A stretch of DNA of 16,496 nucleotides from Niveispirillum sp. (lineage in GTDB: Bacteria > Pseudomonadota > Alphaproteobacteria > Azospirillales > Azospirillaceae), in assembly GCA_016463045.1 (NCBI GenBank), contig JAEMSB010000035.1:1-16496 (forward strand), written 5' to 3'. Shown here one piece after another: positions 1 to 7,882 of the stretch. A model generated the notes under the pieces. The model saw only the letters and a list, made by a program, of their open reading frames with translations. It did no database searches and had not been told where the DNA came from. Made by a program: the position numbers and the translations under genes. Numbering within the stretch: the first letter of the stretch is position 1; every line of letters begins with the position of its first letter.

Positions 1-2
1 TG

Positions 3-3000
3 CAGACTGAATATCTGCCCGGCTGCGACGCGCTGATCGCCACGCGTCGGCGGCGTAACCCGGACGAGGTGGAAATCTGGTTGGGACACATGCTGGTGGT
101 GGAGGGAAATGGCGGCGGCGTAAGCAGCTTTGAAACCGACCGCGCCCGCTTCCTGGGCCGCGGCCGATCCTTGCGTGATGCCGTCGCGATGGAGCCGGCA
201 CATAACCTGTCGGGCACGACCGGCACCGTGCTGGACCCGGTCTTCGCCTTGCGCCACGCCATCCGGCTGGCACCACAGGGCACGGCCCGTCTGGCGTTCT
301 GGACCCTGGCCGCCGACAGCCGGGCTGCGCTGCTGGACATGATCGACCGGCACCGGGATGTAACCGCCTATACCCGTGCCGCCACCCTGGCCTGGACGCA
401 GGCGCAGGTGCAGCAGCGCCATCTTGGCATCGGGGCCGGCACTGCCGCCCTGTTCCAGCAACTGGCGGGGCATCTGGTTCATGCCACCCCGGCTCTGCGG
501 CCGGCTTCTATCATCATCCAGAACGGGTTGGCCCCGCAGTCCGACCTGTGGTCGCTGGGGATCTCCGGGGATCTGCCCATCCTACTGCTGCGCATTACGG
601 ACAGCGACGATCTCTCTGTGGTGCGGGAGGGACTGCTGGCCTTCGATTACTGGCGGATGAAGCGGTTCGCGGTCGACCTGATCATCCTGAATGATCATCC
701 GGCCTCCTATCTGCAGGAGTTGCAGACCGCGCTGGAAACGTTGGTGCGGGTGAACCGTTCGCGTCAGCCCGCGGGCCATGACGCGACACCCGGTACGGTA
801 CATCTGCTGCGCGCCGATCTGATCACCCCGCAGGCGCATGCCCTTCTTAACGCCGTGGCGCGGGTGGTGCTGGTCGCGCGGCGGGGTAGCCTGTTTGACC
901 AGCTGCAGCGGATTGGCGCCGATGCACCCCCGCCAATCCCCATCCCGCGGCGGCGGGTGGCGGCGTCCACGTCCCCGCAGGTGAGACCCGAACTGGAATT
1001 CTTCAATGGTCTTGGCGGCTTTGCCCGGAACGCAAGTGAGTATGTCATTATCCAGGGTCCGGGCCAGGTAACGCCGGCGCCTTGGATTAATGTCATTGCC
1101 AATCCCGATTTCGGCTTTCAGGTATCAGCGGATGGCAATGGATTCTGCTGGGCTGGCAACAGCCGTGAGAACCAACTGACTCCATGGTCGAATGATCCTG
1201 TCGTCGACCCAGCCGGCGATGCATTTTATCTGCGGGACGAGGAAAGCGGCGCGCTCTGGTCGCCGACCGCCAGCCCCATCCGCGACCCTGGCGGCCACTA
1301 CATCACCCGTCACGGCTGGGGCTACAGCCGGTTCAGTTGCCGCGCCAACGGTATCTCCAGCGATCTGCTGCTGTATGTGCCGGTCGATGCGCCCGTCCGT
1401 ATTGCACGCCTGACACTGCATAACACCACGCACCGCCCCCGCTCCCTGACGGCGACGGCCTATGTGGAATGGTTGCTGGGTCCATCGCGTGACGCCACCC
1501 GCGCTTTTTTGACCACATCGATCGATACCGTCACCGGTGCGATGTTCGCGGGTAACCCCTGGAATCGCGATGTTGGCAGGCATGTCGCCTTTGCCGACTT
1601 ATGTGGGCAACAGACGGACTGGACTGGTGACCGGCGGGAGTTCATTGGGCGGAACGGCACTCTGGCCCATCCGTTGGCGCTGGCTGGCATGGGACCATTG
1701 TCGAAGCGGGTGGGGGCCGGCCTGGACCCGTGCGCGGCCCTGCGGACCCGGATCCAGGTGCCGCCCGATGGAAAGGTGGAGATTGTCTTCCTGCTGGGTC
1801 AGGCGGAGAATGCGGATGCCGCCCGCGCCTTGGTCACCCGGTACCGCGAAGCCGACCTGGACGCCGTCATGGGGGCGGTCAGCCAGCAATGGCGGCAGAT
1901 CCTAGGCAAGGTGAAGGTGACCACGCCCGACCGGTCACTGGATATCATGCTGAATGGCTGGCTGCTGTATCAGACATTGTCTTGCCGCGTCTGGGCGCGT
2001 TCCGCCTTTTACCAGGCCAGCGGCGCCTATGGCTTCCGCGACCAGTTGCAGGATGGCATGGCGCTGGCCGTTACGCGCCCGGACCTGACGCGGGCCCATC
2101 TGCTGCGGGCGGCGGGGCGGCAGTTCGTGGAAGGCGACGTGCAGCATTGGTGGCTGCCACCGTCGGGGCGCGGTGTGCGCACCCGCATTTCCGACGACCG
2201 GATCTGGCTGGCCTATGCTGCTGCCCACTATGTGGAGACAACGGGTGATCTGCCGGTGCTGGATGAGAAGGTGGGGTTTCTGGACGGGCCAGGGCTGCAT
2301 CAAGGCGAACATGACAGCTTCTTCCATCCGTCTCCAGCAGAGGAGAGCGCCAGCCTGTTCGACCATTGCGCCCGCGCGCTGGATACCAGCCTGACCATGG
2401 GGGCCCACGGCCTGCCGCTGATGGGGACGGGCGACTGGAATGACGGGATGAACCGCGTCGGGGAAGGTGGAAAGGGGGAGAGTGTCTGGCTGGGCTGGCT
2501 GCTGTTCACCACCCTGATGCGTTTCGCCGACCTGGCGCAGGCACGCGGCGATCCGCGTGCCTGCGGCTGGCGTGAACAAGCCGCCGCATTGCGGGTGGCC
2601 TTGAATCAGGATGGCTGGGACGGCGATTGGTATCGGCGTGGCTATTTTGATGACGGAACGCCGCTGGGTTCGGCCCAGCTGGAGGAATGCCGGATTGATG
2701 CCATTGCCCAAAGCTGGTCTGTCCTTTCGGGCGCCGGTGACCCGGACAAGGCGGCCAGGGCGATGCAGGCCGTGGAAACGCATCTGGTCCGGCAACGGGA
2801 GGGTCTGGCCCTGCTTTTCACCCCGCCCTTCGTGCAAAGCCAGCCCGATCCCGGCTATATCCAGGCCTACCCGGCCGGCATCCGGGAGAATGGCGGGCAA
2901 TATACCCATGCGGCCCTGTGGTCCGTCATGGCCCTGGCGGCGCTGGGCCGCAACCGGCTGGCGGCAGATCTGCTGCATATGCTGAACCCGATCAATCACG

Positions 3001-3434
3001 CGCGCAACCCTGACGCGGTGCGACGCTACCGGTTGGAACCTTATGTGGTTGCTGCCGACATCTATTCCGTGGCGCCGCATGTCGGGCGCGGAGGCTGGGG
3101 GTGGTACACGGGTGCTACCGGCTGGATGCAGCGGGCGGGTATGGAAGCCGTCCTGGGCCTGCGTCAACAGGGCAACCGTTTGGTGATCGATCCGCGCTTG
3201 CCGCCCGACTGGCCGGAGGTGCGGATCATGTTCCGCCATGGAACGGCAAGGTACGACATCCATATCGAAAACAAGGATGGCGAGCGCTGGGGTTCCGTGT
3301 CCATCCAACTCGACGGACGTAGGCTGGACGGGGCCAATTCCCTGGATCTTGACGATGACGGGGCCACCCATCATGTGCTGGTGCAGCCGGATATGACCGC
3401 CAGGACGCAAGCTCAGTTGGAGGGGGCGATATAG
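3..3434 (+). CDS. ndvB: Cyclic beta-1,2-glucan synthase (NdvB/ChvB-like), C-terminal part, 5' end outside window
   Basis: The frame is open from the first bases of the window, so this is the last 1143 residues of a longer protein; the family is usually about 2,700-2,900 residues. NdvB/ChvB is an inner-membrane enzyme that makes periplasmic cyclic beta-1,2-glucans used in osmotic adaptation and host interaction. The first ~300 residues look like the end of the first GH94-type (old GT36) repeat. From about residue 330 a second GH94 module begins with ELEFFNGLGGF and a beta-sandwich region, followed by an (alpha/alpha)6 barrel with GAYGFRDQLQD and GTGDWNDGMNRVG. The second Asp of DWND (codon 2442-2444) is the probable general acid of the phosphorylase-type fold, which in NdvB is thought to control glucan chain length. 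GWYTGATGW near the end is also typical of GH94. No start can be assigned here: the GTG at 69 is internal. The 3' end overlaps mgtA on the other strand by 22 bp. Confidence 0.93.
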   Translation, partial: QTEYLPGCDALIATRRRRNPDEVEIWLGHMLVVEGNGGGVSSFETDRARFLGRGRSLRDAVAMEPAHNLSGTTGTVLDPVFALRHAIRLAPQGTARLAFWTLAADSRAALLDMIDRHRDVTAYTRAATLAWTQAQVQQRHLGIGAGTAALFQQLAGHLVHATPALRPASIIIQNGLAPQSDLWSLGISGDLPILLLRITDSDDLSVVREGLLAFDYWRMKRFAVDLIILNDHPASYLQELQTALETLVRVNRSRQPAGHDATPGTVHLLRADLITPQAHALLNAVARVVLVARRGSLFDQLQRIGADAPPPIPIPRRRVAASTSPQVRPELEFFNGLGGFARNASEYVIIQGPGQVTPAPWINVIANPDFGFQVSADGNGFCWAGNSRENQLTPWSNDPVVDPAGDAFYLRDEESGALWSPTASPIRDPGGHYITRHGWGYSRFSCRANGISSDLLLYVPVDAPVRIARLTLHNTTHRPRSLTATAYVEWLLGPSRDATRAFLTTSIDTVTGAMFAGNPWNRDVGRHVAFADLCGQQTDWTGDRREFIGRNGTLAHPLALAGMGPLSKRVGAGLDPCAALRTRIQVPPDGKVEIVFLLGQAENADAARALVTRYREADLDAVMGAVSQQWRQILGKVKVTTPDRSLDIMLNGWLLYQTLSCRVWARSAFYQASGAYGFRDQLQDGMALAVTRPDLTRAHLLRAAGRQFVEGDVQHWWLPPSGRGVRTRISDDRIWLAYAAAHYVETTGDLPVLDEKVGFLDGPGLHQGEHDSFFHPSPAEESASLFDHCARALDTSLTMGAHGLPLMGTGDWNDGMNRVGEGGKGESVWLGWLLFTTLMRFADLAQARGDPRACGWREQAAALRVALNQDGWDGDWYRRGYFDDGTPLGSAQLEECRIDAIAQSWSVLSGAGDPDKAARAMQAVETHLVRQREGLALLFTPPFVQSQPDPGYIQAYPAGIRENGGQYTHAALWSVMALAALGRNRLAADLLHMLNPINHARNPDAVRRYRLEPYVVAADIYSVAPHVGRGGWGWYTGATGWMQRAGMEAVLGLRQQGNRLVIDPRLPPDWPEVRIMFRHGTARYDIHIENKDGERWGSVSIQLDGRRLDGANSLDLDDDGATHHVLVQPDMTARTQAQLEGAI

Positions 3435-5959
3435 CGGAAGAACAGCCGCTTCATCCCCTCCATCATCACCAGATATGCTGGGACTGACAGGGCCAGGAAC
3501 AGGTAGAAGGCCGGCGGCGGCGCCACGAAACCGAACCAGGGGCCGATGGGCGACAGGGGCAAGAGCGCCCCCAGGATGGCAATGCCCACCGCCGCCGCGG
3601 CCAGTATCGGGTTGGGCCGGCTGTGCCAGGACAGGTGCCGAGACCGGATGACAAAGATGACCAGAACCTGCGTGGCCAGGCTTTCCACGAACCAGCCCGT
3701 CTGGAACAGGGATTCGCCCGCGTCGAACACATGCAGAAGCACGTAGAAAGTCAGGAAATCAAAGGCGGAGCTGACCGGTCCCATCACCAGCATGAACCGT
3801 TGGATCAATGTCAGGTCCCAATGGACAGGCCGGGCCAGGCTGTCGGCATCGACATTGTCCAGCGGGATGCCAGCTTCCGAGGCGTCATAAAGCAGGTTGT
3901 TCAGCAGCACCTGGGTGGGCAGCATCGGCAGGAAGGGGAGGAAAAGTGCCGCCCCTGCCATGCTGAACATGTTGCCGAAATTGGAACTGCTGCCCATCAG
4001 AATGTACTTGGTGACATTGCGCACGGTGCGCCGTCCTTCCATCACCGCATCGACCACCACCGACAGGTCATGGTCCAGTAGGACCAGCCCGGCCGCTTCC
4101 TTGGCCACATCGGCACCGCTATCCACGGCAATGCCGACATCGGCGGCATGGATGGCCGACGCATCATTGATCCCGTCCCCCAGAAAGCCTACGACCCGGC
4201 CGGCATGCTTGTAGGCCAGCAGAACCCGTTCCTTTTGTTGTGGAGTCATGCGGCAGAAGACATTGACGCCCTTCAGACGCGCCCGCAACGCATCACCGCT
4301 CATCGCCTGCAACTCGTCCCCTGTTATTAGGCCCTTGATTGGGAAGTGCAGGGTTTCGCAGACATGCCGCGTCACCCGTTCATTGTCACCCGTCAGCACC
4401 TTGACCGCCACACGGGCATCGTTCAGCGCGCGCAGGGCTGCGGCGGCGCTGGCCTTGGGCGGATCCAGAAACAGGGCGTATCCGGCGAAGACCAGTTCGG
4501 CCTCGTCATCCAGCCGGGCGGAAAGGTGGCTGGCGTCCATGGCGCGGGAGGCGACGGCCAGCACCCGCAGGCCCTGTTCCCCCAATTGCGCGAACATGTC
4601 CAGCATCCTGGCGCGGGCCGCCGGGTCCAGCGGCTGGATACCCTTATCGCCTGCATCGTAATGGGTGGATTGGCGCAGCACGTCTTCTGGCGCACCCTTG
4701 ACCACCAGCAACCGCTCGGTTCCGTCAGTCACCAGCACGGAAACGCGGCGACGTTCGAAATCGAACGGCACTTCGTCGATCTTCGTCCAGCGGGTAACGT
4801 CCAGCGGACGGAAGGCCAGGATGGCTTCATCCAGCGCGCTGCGGATGCCGCTTTCAAAGTGGCTGTTCAGATAGGCAAGGCGCAGGACCTTTTCGCTGTC
4901 CCGGCCATCCGTGTCGATGTGCCGGACCATACGGATCACGGCTTCGGTCAGGGTTCCTGTCTTGTCCGTACACAGTACATCCATGGCACCGATATTGTGC
5001 ATGGCGGGCAGGCGCTTGACGATCACCCGCCTGGCGGCCAACCGCGTCGCGCCCTTGGCCAGGGTCACGGTCACGATCATCGGCAGCAGTTCCGGTGTCA
5101 GCCCGACGGCCAATGCCAGGGCGAACATCAGGCTTTCCAGCCAGGGCCGGTGGAACATGACATTCACTGCCAGCACGAACAGCACCAGAAACACGGTCAA
5201 TCGCAGGATCAGGTAACCGAAGCGCCGGATGCCCAGTTCGAACGATGTAGGGGGTGGTTCCACCAACAGGCTGTGGCTCAACTGCCCGAAGGCGGTGGCG
5301 GGGCCGGTACGACAGAGGATCGCCGTTCCCGTGCCGCTTAGGACCGAGGTGCCCATGAACAGGGTGTCGGTGGCGGCGGTCATGTCTTCGGTGGATGTAT
5401 CAGGCCCGTCGACCCGTTTTTGTACGGGAAACGGTTCTCCGGTCAGCAGGGCCTGATTGACAAACAGGTCGCGCGCCCGCAGCAGCCGACAATCGCCGGG
5501 CACCAGATCGCCAGCGGCCAGTCGGACAACGTCGCCGGGCACCAGCATTTCCATGGGCAATGCCAGTTCCCTGCCGTCACGCAGAACGCGGATGGTGACG
5601 GCGACGCTGCGCCGCAAGGCATCGACGGCGTTTTCCGCGCGGCGTTCCTGCACCATGTCCAGCGTGACGCTCAAAACCACCATGGTCAGCACGATGGTGA
5701 AGCTGGCCAGGTTACCCGTCACCGCCGAAAGGGCGCTGGCGAACAGCAGGATCAGCACCAGGGGATTGAGAAAACGGGCCAGAATTTGCCGCCAGAGCGG
5801 ATGGTGATGCTGGGGCAGGGCCTGATTGGGCCCGAACCGTCGCAGGCGGCGGCCCGCTTCGGTCGACGTCAGTCCGCGTTCGTTGCTGTCCAGCCGGGCA
5901 GACAGGGCGGATATCGGCAGTCCCGAAATCGGCCCTTCTAGCATCGGCTTGTCGACCAT
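3413..5959 (-). CDS. mgtA: Magnesium-translocating P-type ATPase (MgtA/MgtB type)
   Basis: This is an inner-membrane P3B-type ATPase that imports Mg2+ using ATP, normally made when Mg2+ is scarce. With the chosen ATG it has 848 residues, close to the family's roughly 850-900. Visible motifs are the actuator TGE (173-175), LTPELLPM in the M4 ion path (287-294), the phosphorylated Asp332 in DKTGT, LTGDN (522-526) and GDGIND (594-599). The M5-M6 region carries the signature NNLLYD (687-692) followed by IPLDNVD, and then FMLVMGPVSSAFDFLTF, which separates Mg2+ importers from Ca2+ or Na+ pumps. About ten hydrophobic segments are present. The ATG at 5957-5959 has GGGGGAG just upstream, with a short 3-nt gap. 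A GTG at 6023-6025 would add 22 residues but has no good ribosome site. The gene lies 173 bp downstream of the entericidin-like gene on the same strand, so it probably has its own promoter. Its stop lies inside the 3' end of the glucan synthase gene. Confidence 0.93.
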   Translation of the reverse strand: MVDKPMLEGPISGLPISALSARLDSNERGLTSTEAGRRLRRFGPNQALPQHHHPLWRQILARFLNPLVLILLFASALSAVTGNLASFTIVLTMVVLSVTLDMVQERRAENAVDALRRSVAVTIRVLRDGRELALPMEMLVPGDVVRLAAGDLVPGDCRLLRARDLFVNQALLTGEPFPVQKRVDGPDTSTEDMTAATDTLFMGTSVLSGTGTAILCRTGPATAFGQLSHSLLVEPPPTSFELGIRRFGYLILRLTVFLVLFVLAVNVMFHRPWLESLMFALALAVGLTPELLPMIVTVTLAKGATRLAARRVIVKRLPAMHNIGAMDVLCTDKTGTLTEAVIRMVRHIDTDGRDSEKVLRLAYLNSHFESGIRSALDEAILAFRPLDVTRWTKIDEVPFDFERRRVSVLVTDGTERLLVVKGAPEDVLRQSTHYDAGDKGIQPLDPAARARMLDMFAQLGEQGLRVLAVASRAMDASHLSARLDDEAELVFAGYALFLDPPKASAAAALRALNDARVAVKVLTGDNERVTRHVCETLHFPIKGLITGDELQAMSGDALRARLKGVNVFCRMTPQQKERVLLAYKHAGRVVGFLGDGINDASAIHAADVGIAVDSGADVAKEAAGLVLLDHDLSVVVDAVMEGRRTVRNVTKYILMGSSSNFGNMFSMAGAALFLPFLPMLPTQVLLNNLLYDASEAGIPLDNVDADSLARPVHWDLTLIQRFMLVMGPVSSAFDFLTFYVLLHVFDAGESLFQTGWFVESLATQVLVIFVIRSRHLSWHSRPNPILAAAAVGIAILGALLPLSPIGPWFGFVAPPPAFYLFLALSVPAYLVMMEGMKRLFFRYIAPSN

Positions 5960-6053
5960 GGGTCTCCCCCGGGATTCTGGTGCCTCCAGGATGGATGATG
6001 GGTTGCGTGGCCCGGCCCAGGTCACGGAACACCGCGTAGGATAGGCTAGTCAC

Positions 6054-6073
6054 ACGGCGCATCCCAGCGCCGT
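6054..6073 (-). other. Hairpin between the entericidin-like gene and mgtA
   Basis: ACGGCGC (6054-6060) and GCGCCGT (6067-6073) form a perfect 7-bp stem with a 6-nt loop. It lies 60 nt past the entericidin-like stop and about 95 nt before the mgtA start. No T-run follows on the minus strand, so it is not a clear intrinsic terminator. It could be a weak terminator or part of an mgtA leader. Nothing else recognisable was seen in 5960-6132. Confidence 0.35.
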
Positions 6074-6132
6074 CATCCACCCTTGCCAGTCGTGGGGATC
6101 AGGATGAGACCTGGAAGTCACTCCGGAACGGG

Positions 6133-6288
6133 TCAAGGGGTATGCTTTTCGGCACTTTTCTCAATGGCCTTGCCGGTCTTGGAAATGTCCTCGCCAGCAC
6201 CCGCCATTGTGTGACAGGCGGACAGCAACGGCGTGGCCGCGAACATCATGATGAACAGCAAGGGCAGCGGCAGGTCTTTACGGGACAT
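6133..6288 (-). CDS. Entericidin-like small lipoprotein (EcnA/EcnB type)
   Basis: This is a 51-residue predicted lipoprotein. A short basic start (MSRKD) is followed by a hydrophobic stretch and a lipobox LLSAC, so Cys25 would be lipidated after signal peptidase II cleavage. The mature part of about 27 residues has the Gly-rich then Lys/Glu helical pattern of entericidins (AGAGEDISKTGKAIEKSAEKH). Entericidin A/B are a membrane-active antidote/toxin pair in E. coli; in alphaproteobacteria single EcnA/B-like genes are common stress-associated lipoproteins whose role is unclear. The start is well fixed: AAGGAG lies 6 nt before the ATG. It sits 35 bp downstream of the DUF3309 gene on the same strand and is probably co-transcribed with it. 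Only one member is present, so a toxin/antitoxin role cannot be read from the sequence. Confidence 0.82.
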   Translation of the reverse strand: MSRKDLPLPLLFIMMFAATPLLSACHTMAGAGEDISKTGKAIEKSAEKHTP

Positions 6289-6323
6289 CTCGATCTCCTT
6301 AAGGGGGATGATGCTATGATCTG

Positions 6324-6482
6324 TCATATCCGCCCCAGCAACAGCAGGATTACGACGATGACCAGGACAAGGCCGAGACCGCTGCTGGGGTAATAGCCCC
6401 AATTGGCGCTGTGCGGCCAACGGGGAAGGGAGGCGATCAGCAGGGCGATGACGATAATCAGCAGAATTGTGCCCAAGCCCAT
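6324..6482 (-). CDS. DUF3309 family small membrane protein
   Basis: This is a 52-residue peptide with two hydrophobic segments (about residues 3-18 and 35-50) separated by a short polar turn, LPRWPHSANWGYYPSSG. That layout, with PRWPHS..WGY.PS.GLG in the middle and a terminal LLLLGRI, is characteristic of DUF3309, a family of tiny predicted inner-membrane proteins common in proteobacteria. No function is established that I know of. The ATG at 6480-6482 is chosen because GGAG sits 6 nt upstream. A GTG at 6512 would add 10 residues but breaks the usual family N-terminus. The gene is 68 bp below the PRC-barrel stop and 35 bp above the entericidin-like gene, all on the minus strand, so a small envelope-gene operon is likely. 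Confidence 0.85.
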   Translation of the reverse strand: MGLGTILLIIVIALLIASLPRWPHSANWGYYPSSGLGLVLVIVVILLLLGRI

Positions 6483-6517
6483 GAAGCGCTCCGTGATTTG
6501 GTCCCAATGCACGGGCC

Positions 6518-6532
6518 GGGCGGAACCCGCCC
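6518..6532 (-). other. Short GC-rich hairpin between the PRC-barrel and DUF3309 genes
   Basis: GGGCGG (6518-6523) and CCGCCC (6527-6532) form a 6-bp stem with a 3-nt loop, 18 nt after the PRC-barrel stop. No T-run follows on either strand. It may slow transcription or protect the 3' end of the upstream message, but it is not a convincing terminator. Confidence 0.3.
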
Positions 6533-6550
6533 TTCCCGGATGGGAAAATG

Positions 6551-6940
6551 TTAATGGGTGTACTTATATTCAGGGAGGTTCTTCAGGGACTCCTTGGTGG
6601 CGTCCTTCAAGATCATCTTCTTGTCTTCGACGGCGAGCGCCGCGTAGGACACGACAACATATTTGGAGCCGACACCCAGGAAACCGCCAACGGACAGGAC
6701 GGCGAACGGGATCTTGTCATTGGGCGTGACGATCAGATCGTCGATGGTCCCAACCGTTTCGCCCGTCGAATTGAAAACCTTGCTGCCCACGACCTTGGAG
6801 GTGCGGTAGCCGGTGGCCAGGGTGGAAAGATCCACCTGTGACAGGGCCATGGTCTGGGGTGTGCCCTGCGCAAAGGCGGTGCTGCCCAGTGAAGGTGCTA
6901 CAAAGGCCAAGGCGGCCAGCGCAATAGTGACACGTTTCAT
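6551..6940 (-). CDS. Secreted PRC-barrel domain protein
   Basis: This is a 129-residue protein. Residues 1-24 form a Sec signal peptide (basic MKR, hydrophobic core, AFA before Gln25), so it should be periplasmic. Residues about 44-110 fit a PRC-barrel: a YRTSKVVGSKVFNSTGETVGTIDDLIV start, then the strands around FAVLSVGGFLGVGSKYVVV. PRC-barrels are small beta-barrels found in RNA-processing and photosynthetic reaction-centre proteins. Exported single-domain versions like this one are frequent in alphaproteobacteria, often next to other stress genes, and have no firm biochemical role. The ATG at 6938-6940 has GGAG 6 nt upstream. It follows the Lys-rich small gene by 80 bp, with a possible terminator between them, and precedes the DUF3309 gene. 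Confidence 0.85.
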   Translation of the reverse strand: MKRVTIALAALAFVAPSLGSTAFAQGTPQTMALSQVDLSTLATGYRTSKVVGSKVFNSTGETVGTIDDLIVTPNDKIPFAVLSVGGFLGVGSKYVVVSYAALAVEDKKMILKDATKESLKNLPEYKYTH

Positions 6941-6972
6941 GATGTTCTCCGTTGGTTCTGTCAGTCAAAGAA

Positions 6973-6998
6973 GGACGCCAGCGCCCAGAGGGGCGTCC
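6973..6998 (-). terminator. Possible terminator after the Lys-rich small gene
   Basis: GGACGCC (6973-6979) and GGCGTCC (6992-6998) make a 7-bp stem. On the minus strand the hairpin starts 22 nt after the stop at 7021 and is followed by TTCTTTG, a modest T-rich tail. The loop is 12 nt and GC-rich, so alternative pairings exist. Confidence 0.4.
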
Positions 6999-7020
6999 AA
7001 GCACTGGCGTAGCCAAGGCG

Positions 7021-7176
7021 CTACTTCTTCTGCGCGTGCTTGGCATTCGTGCCGGCATCATGCTTGTCAACATGGGTGACGGGAGCATGCTTCGTTTCCG
7101 ATGCCGGTTCCGTTTTGCCGCTCGCCGGTGTGGCGCTGGCTGGCTTCTTGGCGAACATGGTATTGGGCTTCTGCAT
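7021..7176 (-). CDS. Small Lys/Ala/His-rich basic protein, unknown function
   Basis: This is a 51-residue reading frame, MQKPNTMFAKKPASATPASG and onward, ending in AKHAQKK. It is almost entirely Lys, Ala, Thr, Pro, Ser and His, with no hydrophobic core, so it is probably disordered and basic. I do not recognise a named family. The composition resembles small histone-tail-like or acid-shock-like proteins, but that is resemblance only. The ATG at 7174-7176 has AAAGGA 8 nt upstream. An in-frame ATG at 7192-7194 would add 6 residues with a weaker ribosome site. Codon use is GC-rich and normal for the window, which supports a real gene. Upstream is an AT-rich island carrying the shared 13-bp motif reading towards this gene; the PRC-barrel gene follows on the same strand. 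Confidence 0.6.
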   Translation of the reverse strand: MQKPNTMFAKKPASATPASGKTEPASETKHAPVTHVDKHDAGTNAKHAQKK

Positions 7177-7456
7177 GGTGTGTTTCCTTTTCATACCACC
7201 CTGGGACAGGGTGATGGATCGATTGATGGAGACGAGGCGATGAACTGCCGGTCGGCCACTGATCGATATGTCATTATATTGAGTAATGTTGAAAATGTTC
7301 AGTATCGGAATTTACCTATATTCAACTAATATTGAGTTTTGTGAATATTAATGATGTGAAATTAAAATACTATGTTAGTGTTCAGCGGGAATATTCCGCT
7401 TCGGATTTTAGTTGGCGGCGTGTGTCCCCTATTCTGACAAAATGGGAGTTATGATG
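7177..7456. promoter_or_regulatory. Divergent AT-rich control region (island A)
   Basis: This 280-bp gap separates the minus-strand Lys-rich gene from a plus-strand membrane protein gene. Positions about 7260-7380 are strongly AT-rich against a GC-rich background. It holds CGGAATTTACCTA at 7306-7318, one of three copies of a motif shared between islands, reading as TAGGTAAATTCCG towards the Lys-rich gene. A near-palindrome, AGCGGGAATATTCCGCT, lies at 7384-7400 and could be an operator or a small hairpin for the plus-strand gene. I see no further gene here. Confidence 0.5.
7306..7318 (-). promoter_or_regulatory. Shared motif TAGGTAWWTTCCG, copy 1
   Basis: On the minus strand this reads TAGGTAAATTCCG, 129 nt before the ATG of the Lys-rich gene. 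It matches copies at 9109-9121 and 13629-13641 in 11 of 13 positions, and the two others are A/T in all three. TACCTAT on the plus strand also fits the NarL-type heptamer pattern TACYYMT. Confidence 0.5.
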
Positions 7457-7882
7457 ATGTCAGCCCGTATGACGCGCGAGACCATTCATTTCCATCGTCC
7501 ATTCATTTTGCCAGAGATTGAGGAACCGCTGCCGGCGGGGCGCTATGAGGTGGAGTTCGAGGAGGAGAGAATGGACAGCCTGTCCTTCACCGCCTGGCGG
7601 ACCGTGCGGACGACACTGCGCCGTATCGAAGTGACCAACGGATTGTCTTTTGCCCTGGACGTTGGCGCGGAGGCGCTGAAGGCTGCGATCGCTGGAAATA
7701 CTGACCAACACTCTCCAACAATTACCGCACCATCCGCCGATGTCATCCCGGATCCAACACCTGTTGCGCAGGCCGTCGAGCGGATACCCGGCTGGCGGGA
7801 CTTCATTGTCCCACCCGTCATCATTCCGGCAGTCATTGCCGTCGTGGCGATCGCAGCATTTATTCTGGGCCCGTTCCAGTAA
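7457..7882 (+). CDS. Unknown protein with C-terminal membrane anchor
   Basis: This is a 141-residue protein. Residues 6-60 carry a compact region, TRETIHFHRPFILPEIEEPL then PAGRYEVEFEEERMDSLSF and a stretch ending TTLRR. I recognise it as a recurrent small domain in alphaproteobacterial proteins, with no known function. A low-complexity linker (about 75-105) leads to a hydrophobic segment at about 115-139 (FIVPPVIIPAVIAVVAIAAF), so the protein is probably anchored in the inner membrane by its C-terminus with the N-terminal domain in the cytoplasm. GGGAG at 7444-7448 supports one of three consecutive ATGs (7451, 7454, 7457); 7457 gives an 8-nt gap. A TTG at 7412 is in frame but unsupported. 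Its last 23 bp overlap the convergent gene at 7860. Confidence 0.7.
   Translation: MSARMTRETIHFHRPFILPEIEEPLPAGRYEVEFEEERMDSLSFTAWRTVRTTLRRIEVTNGLSFALDVGAEALKAAIAGNTDQHSPTITAPSADVIPDPTPVAQAVERIPGWRDFIVPPVIIPAVIAVVAIAAFILGPFQ

Noticed and set aside
1935..3410. 491-codon open frame antisense to the glucan synthase gene
   Set aside because: It is a shadow of a GC-rich real gene. The protein is His/Pro/Gln-rich with no family features, and the sense strand encodes clear GH94 motifs.
4346..5341. 331-codon open frame antisense to mgtA
   Set aside because: It is a Gln/His/Gly-rich shadow of the ATPase coding region, which has all P-type motifs on the other strand.
6051..6077. Eight-codon open frame (MTALGCAV) in the mgtA leader, overlapping the 7-bp hairpin
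   Set aside because: It recalls leader peptides of enteric mgtA, but it is very short, has a weak ribosome site, is not Pro-rich, and could easily occur by chance.
6289..6507. N-terminal extension of the entericidin-like frame to 6507
   Set aside because: The extension overlaps the DUF3309 gene and is not lipoprotein-like. The ATG at 6286-6288 has an ideal AAGGAG site and starts the signal sequence.
6960..7329. Plus-strand frame of 125 codons through the Lys-rich gene and AT-rich island
   Set aside because: It lies opposite the Lys-rich gene, has no family features, and continues into an intergenic control region.
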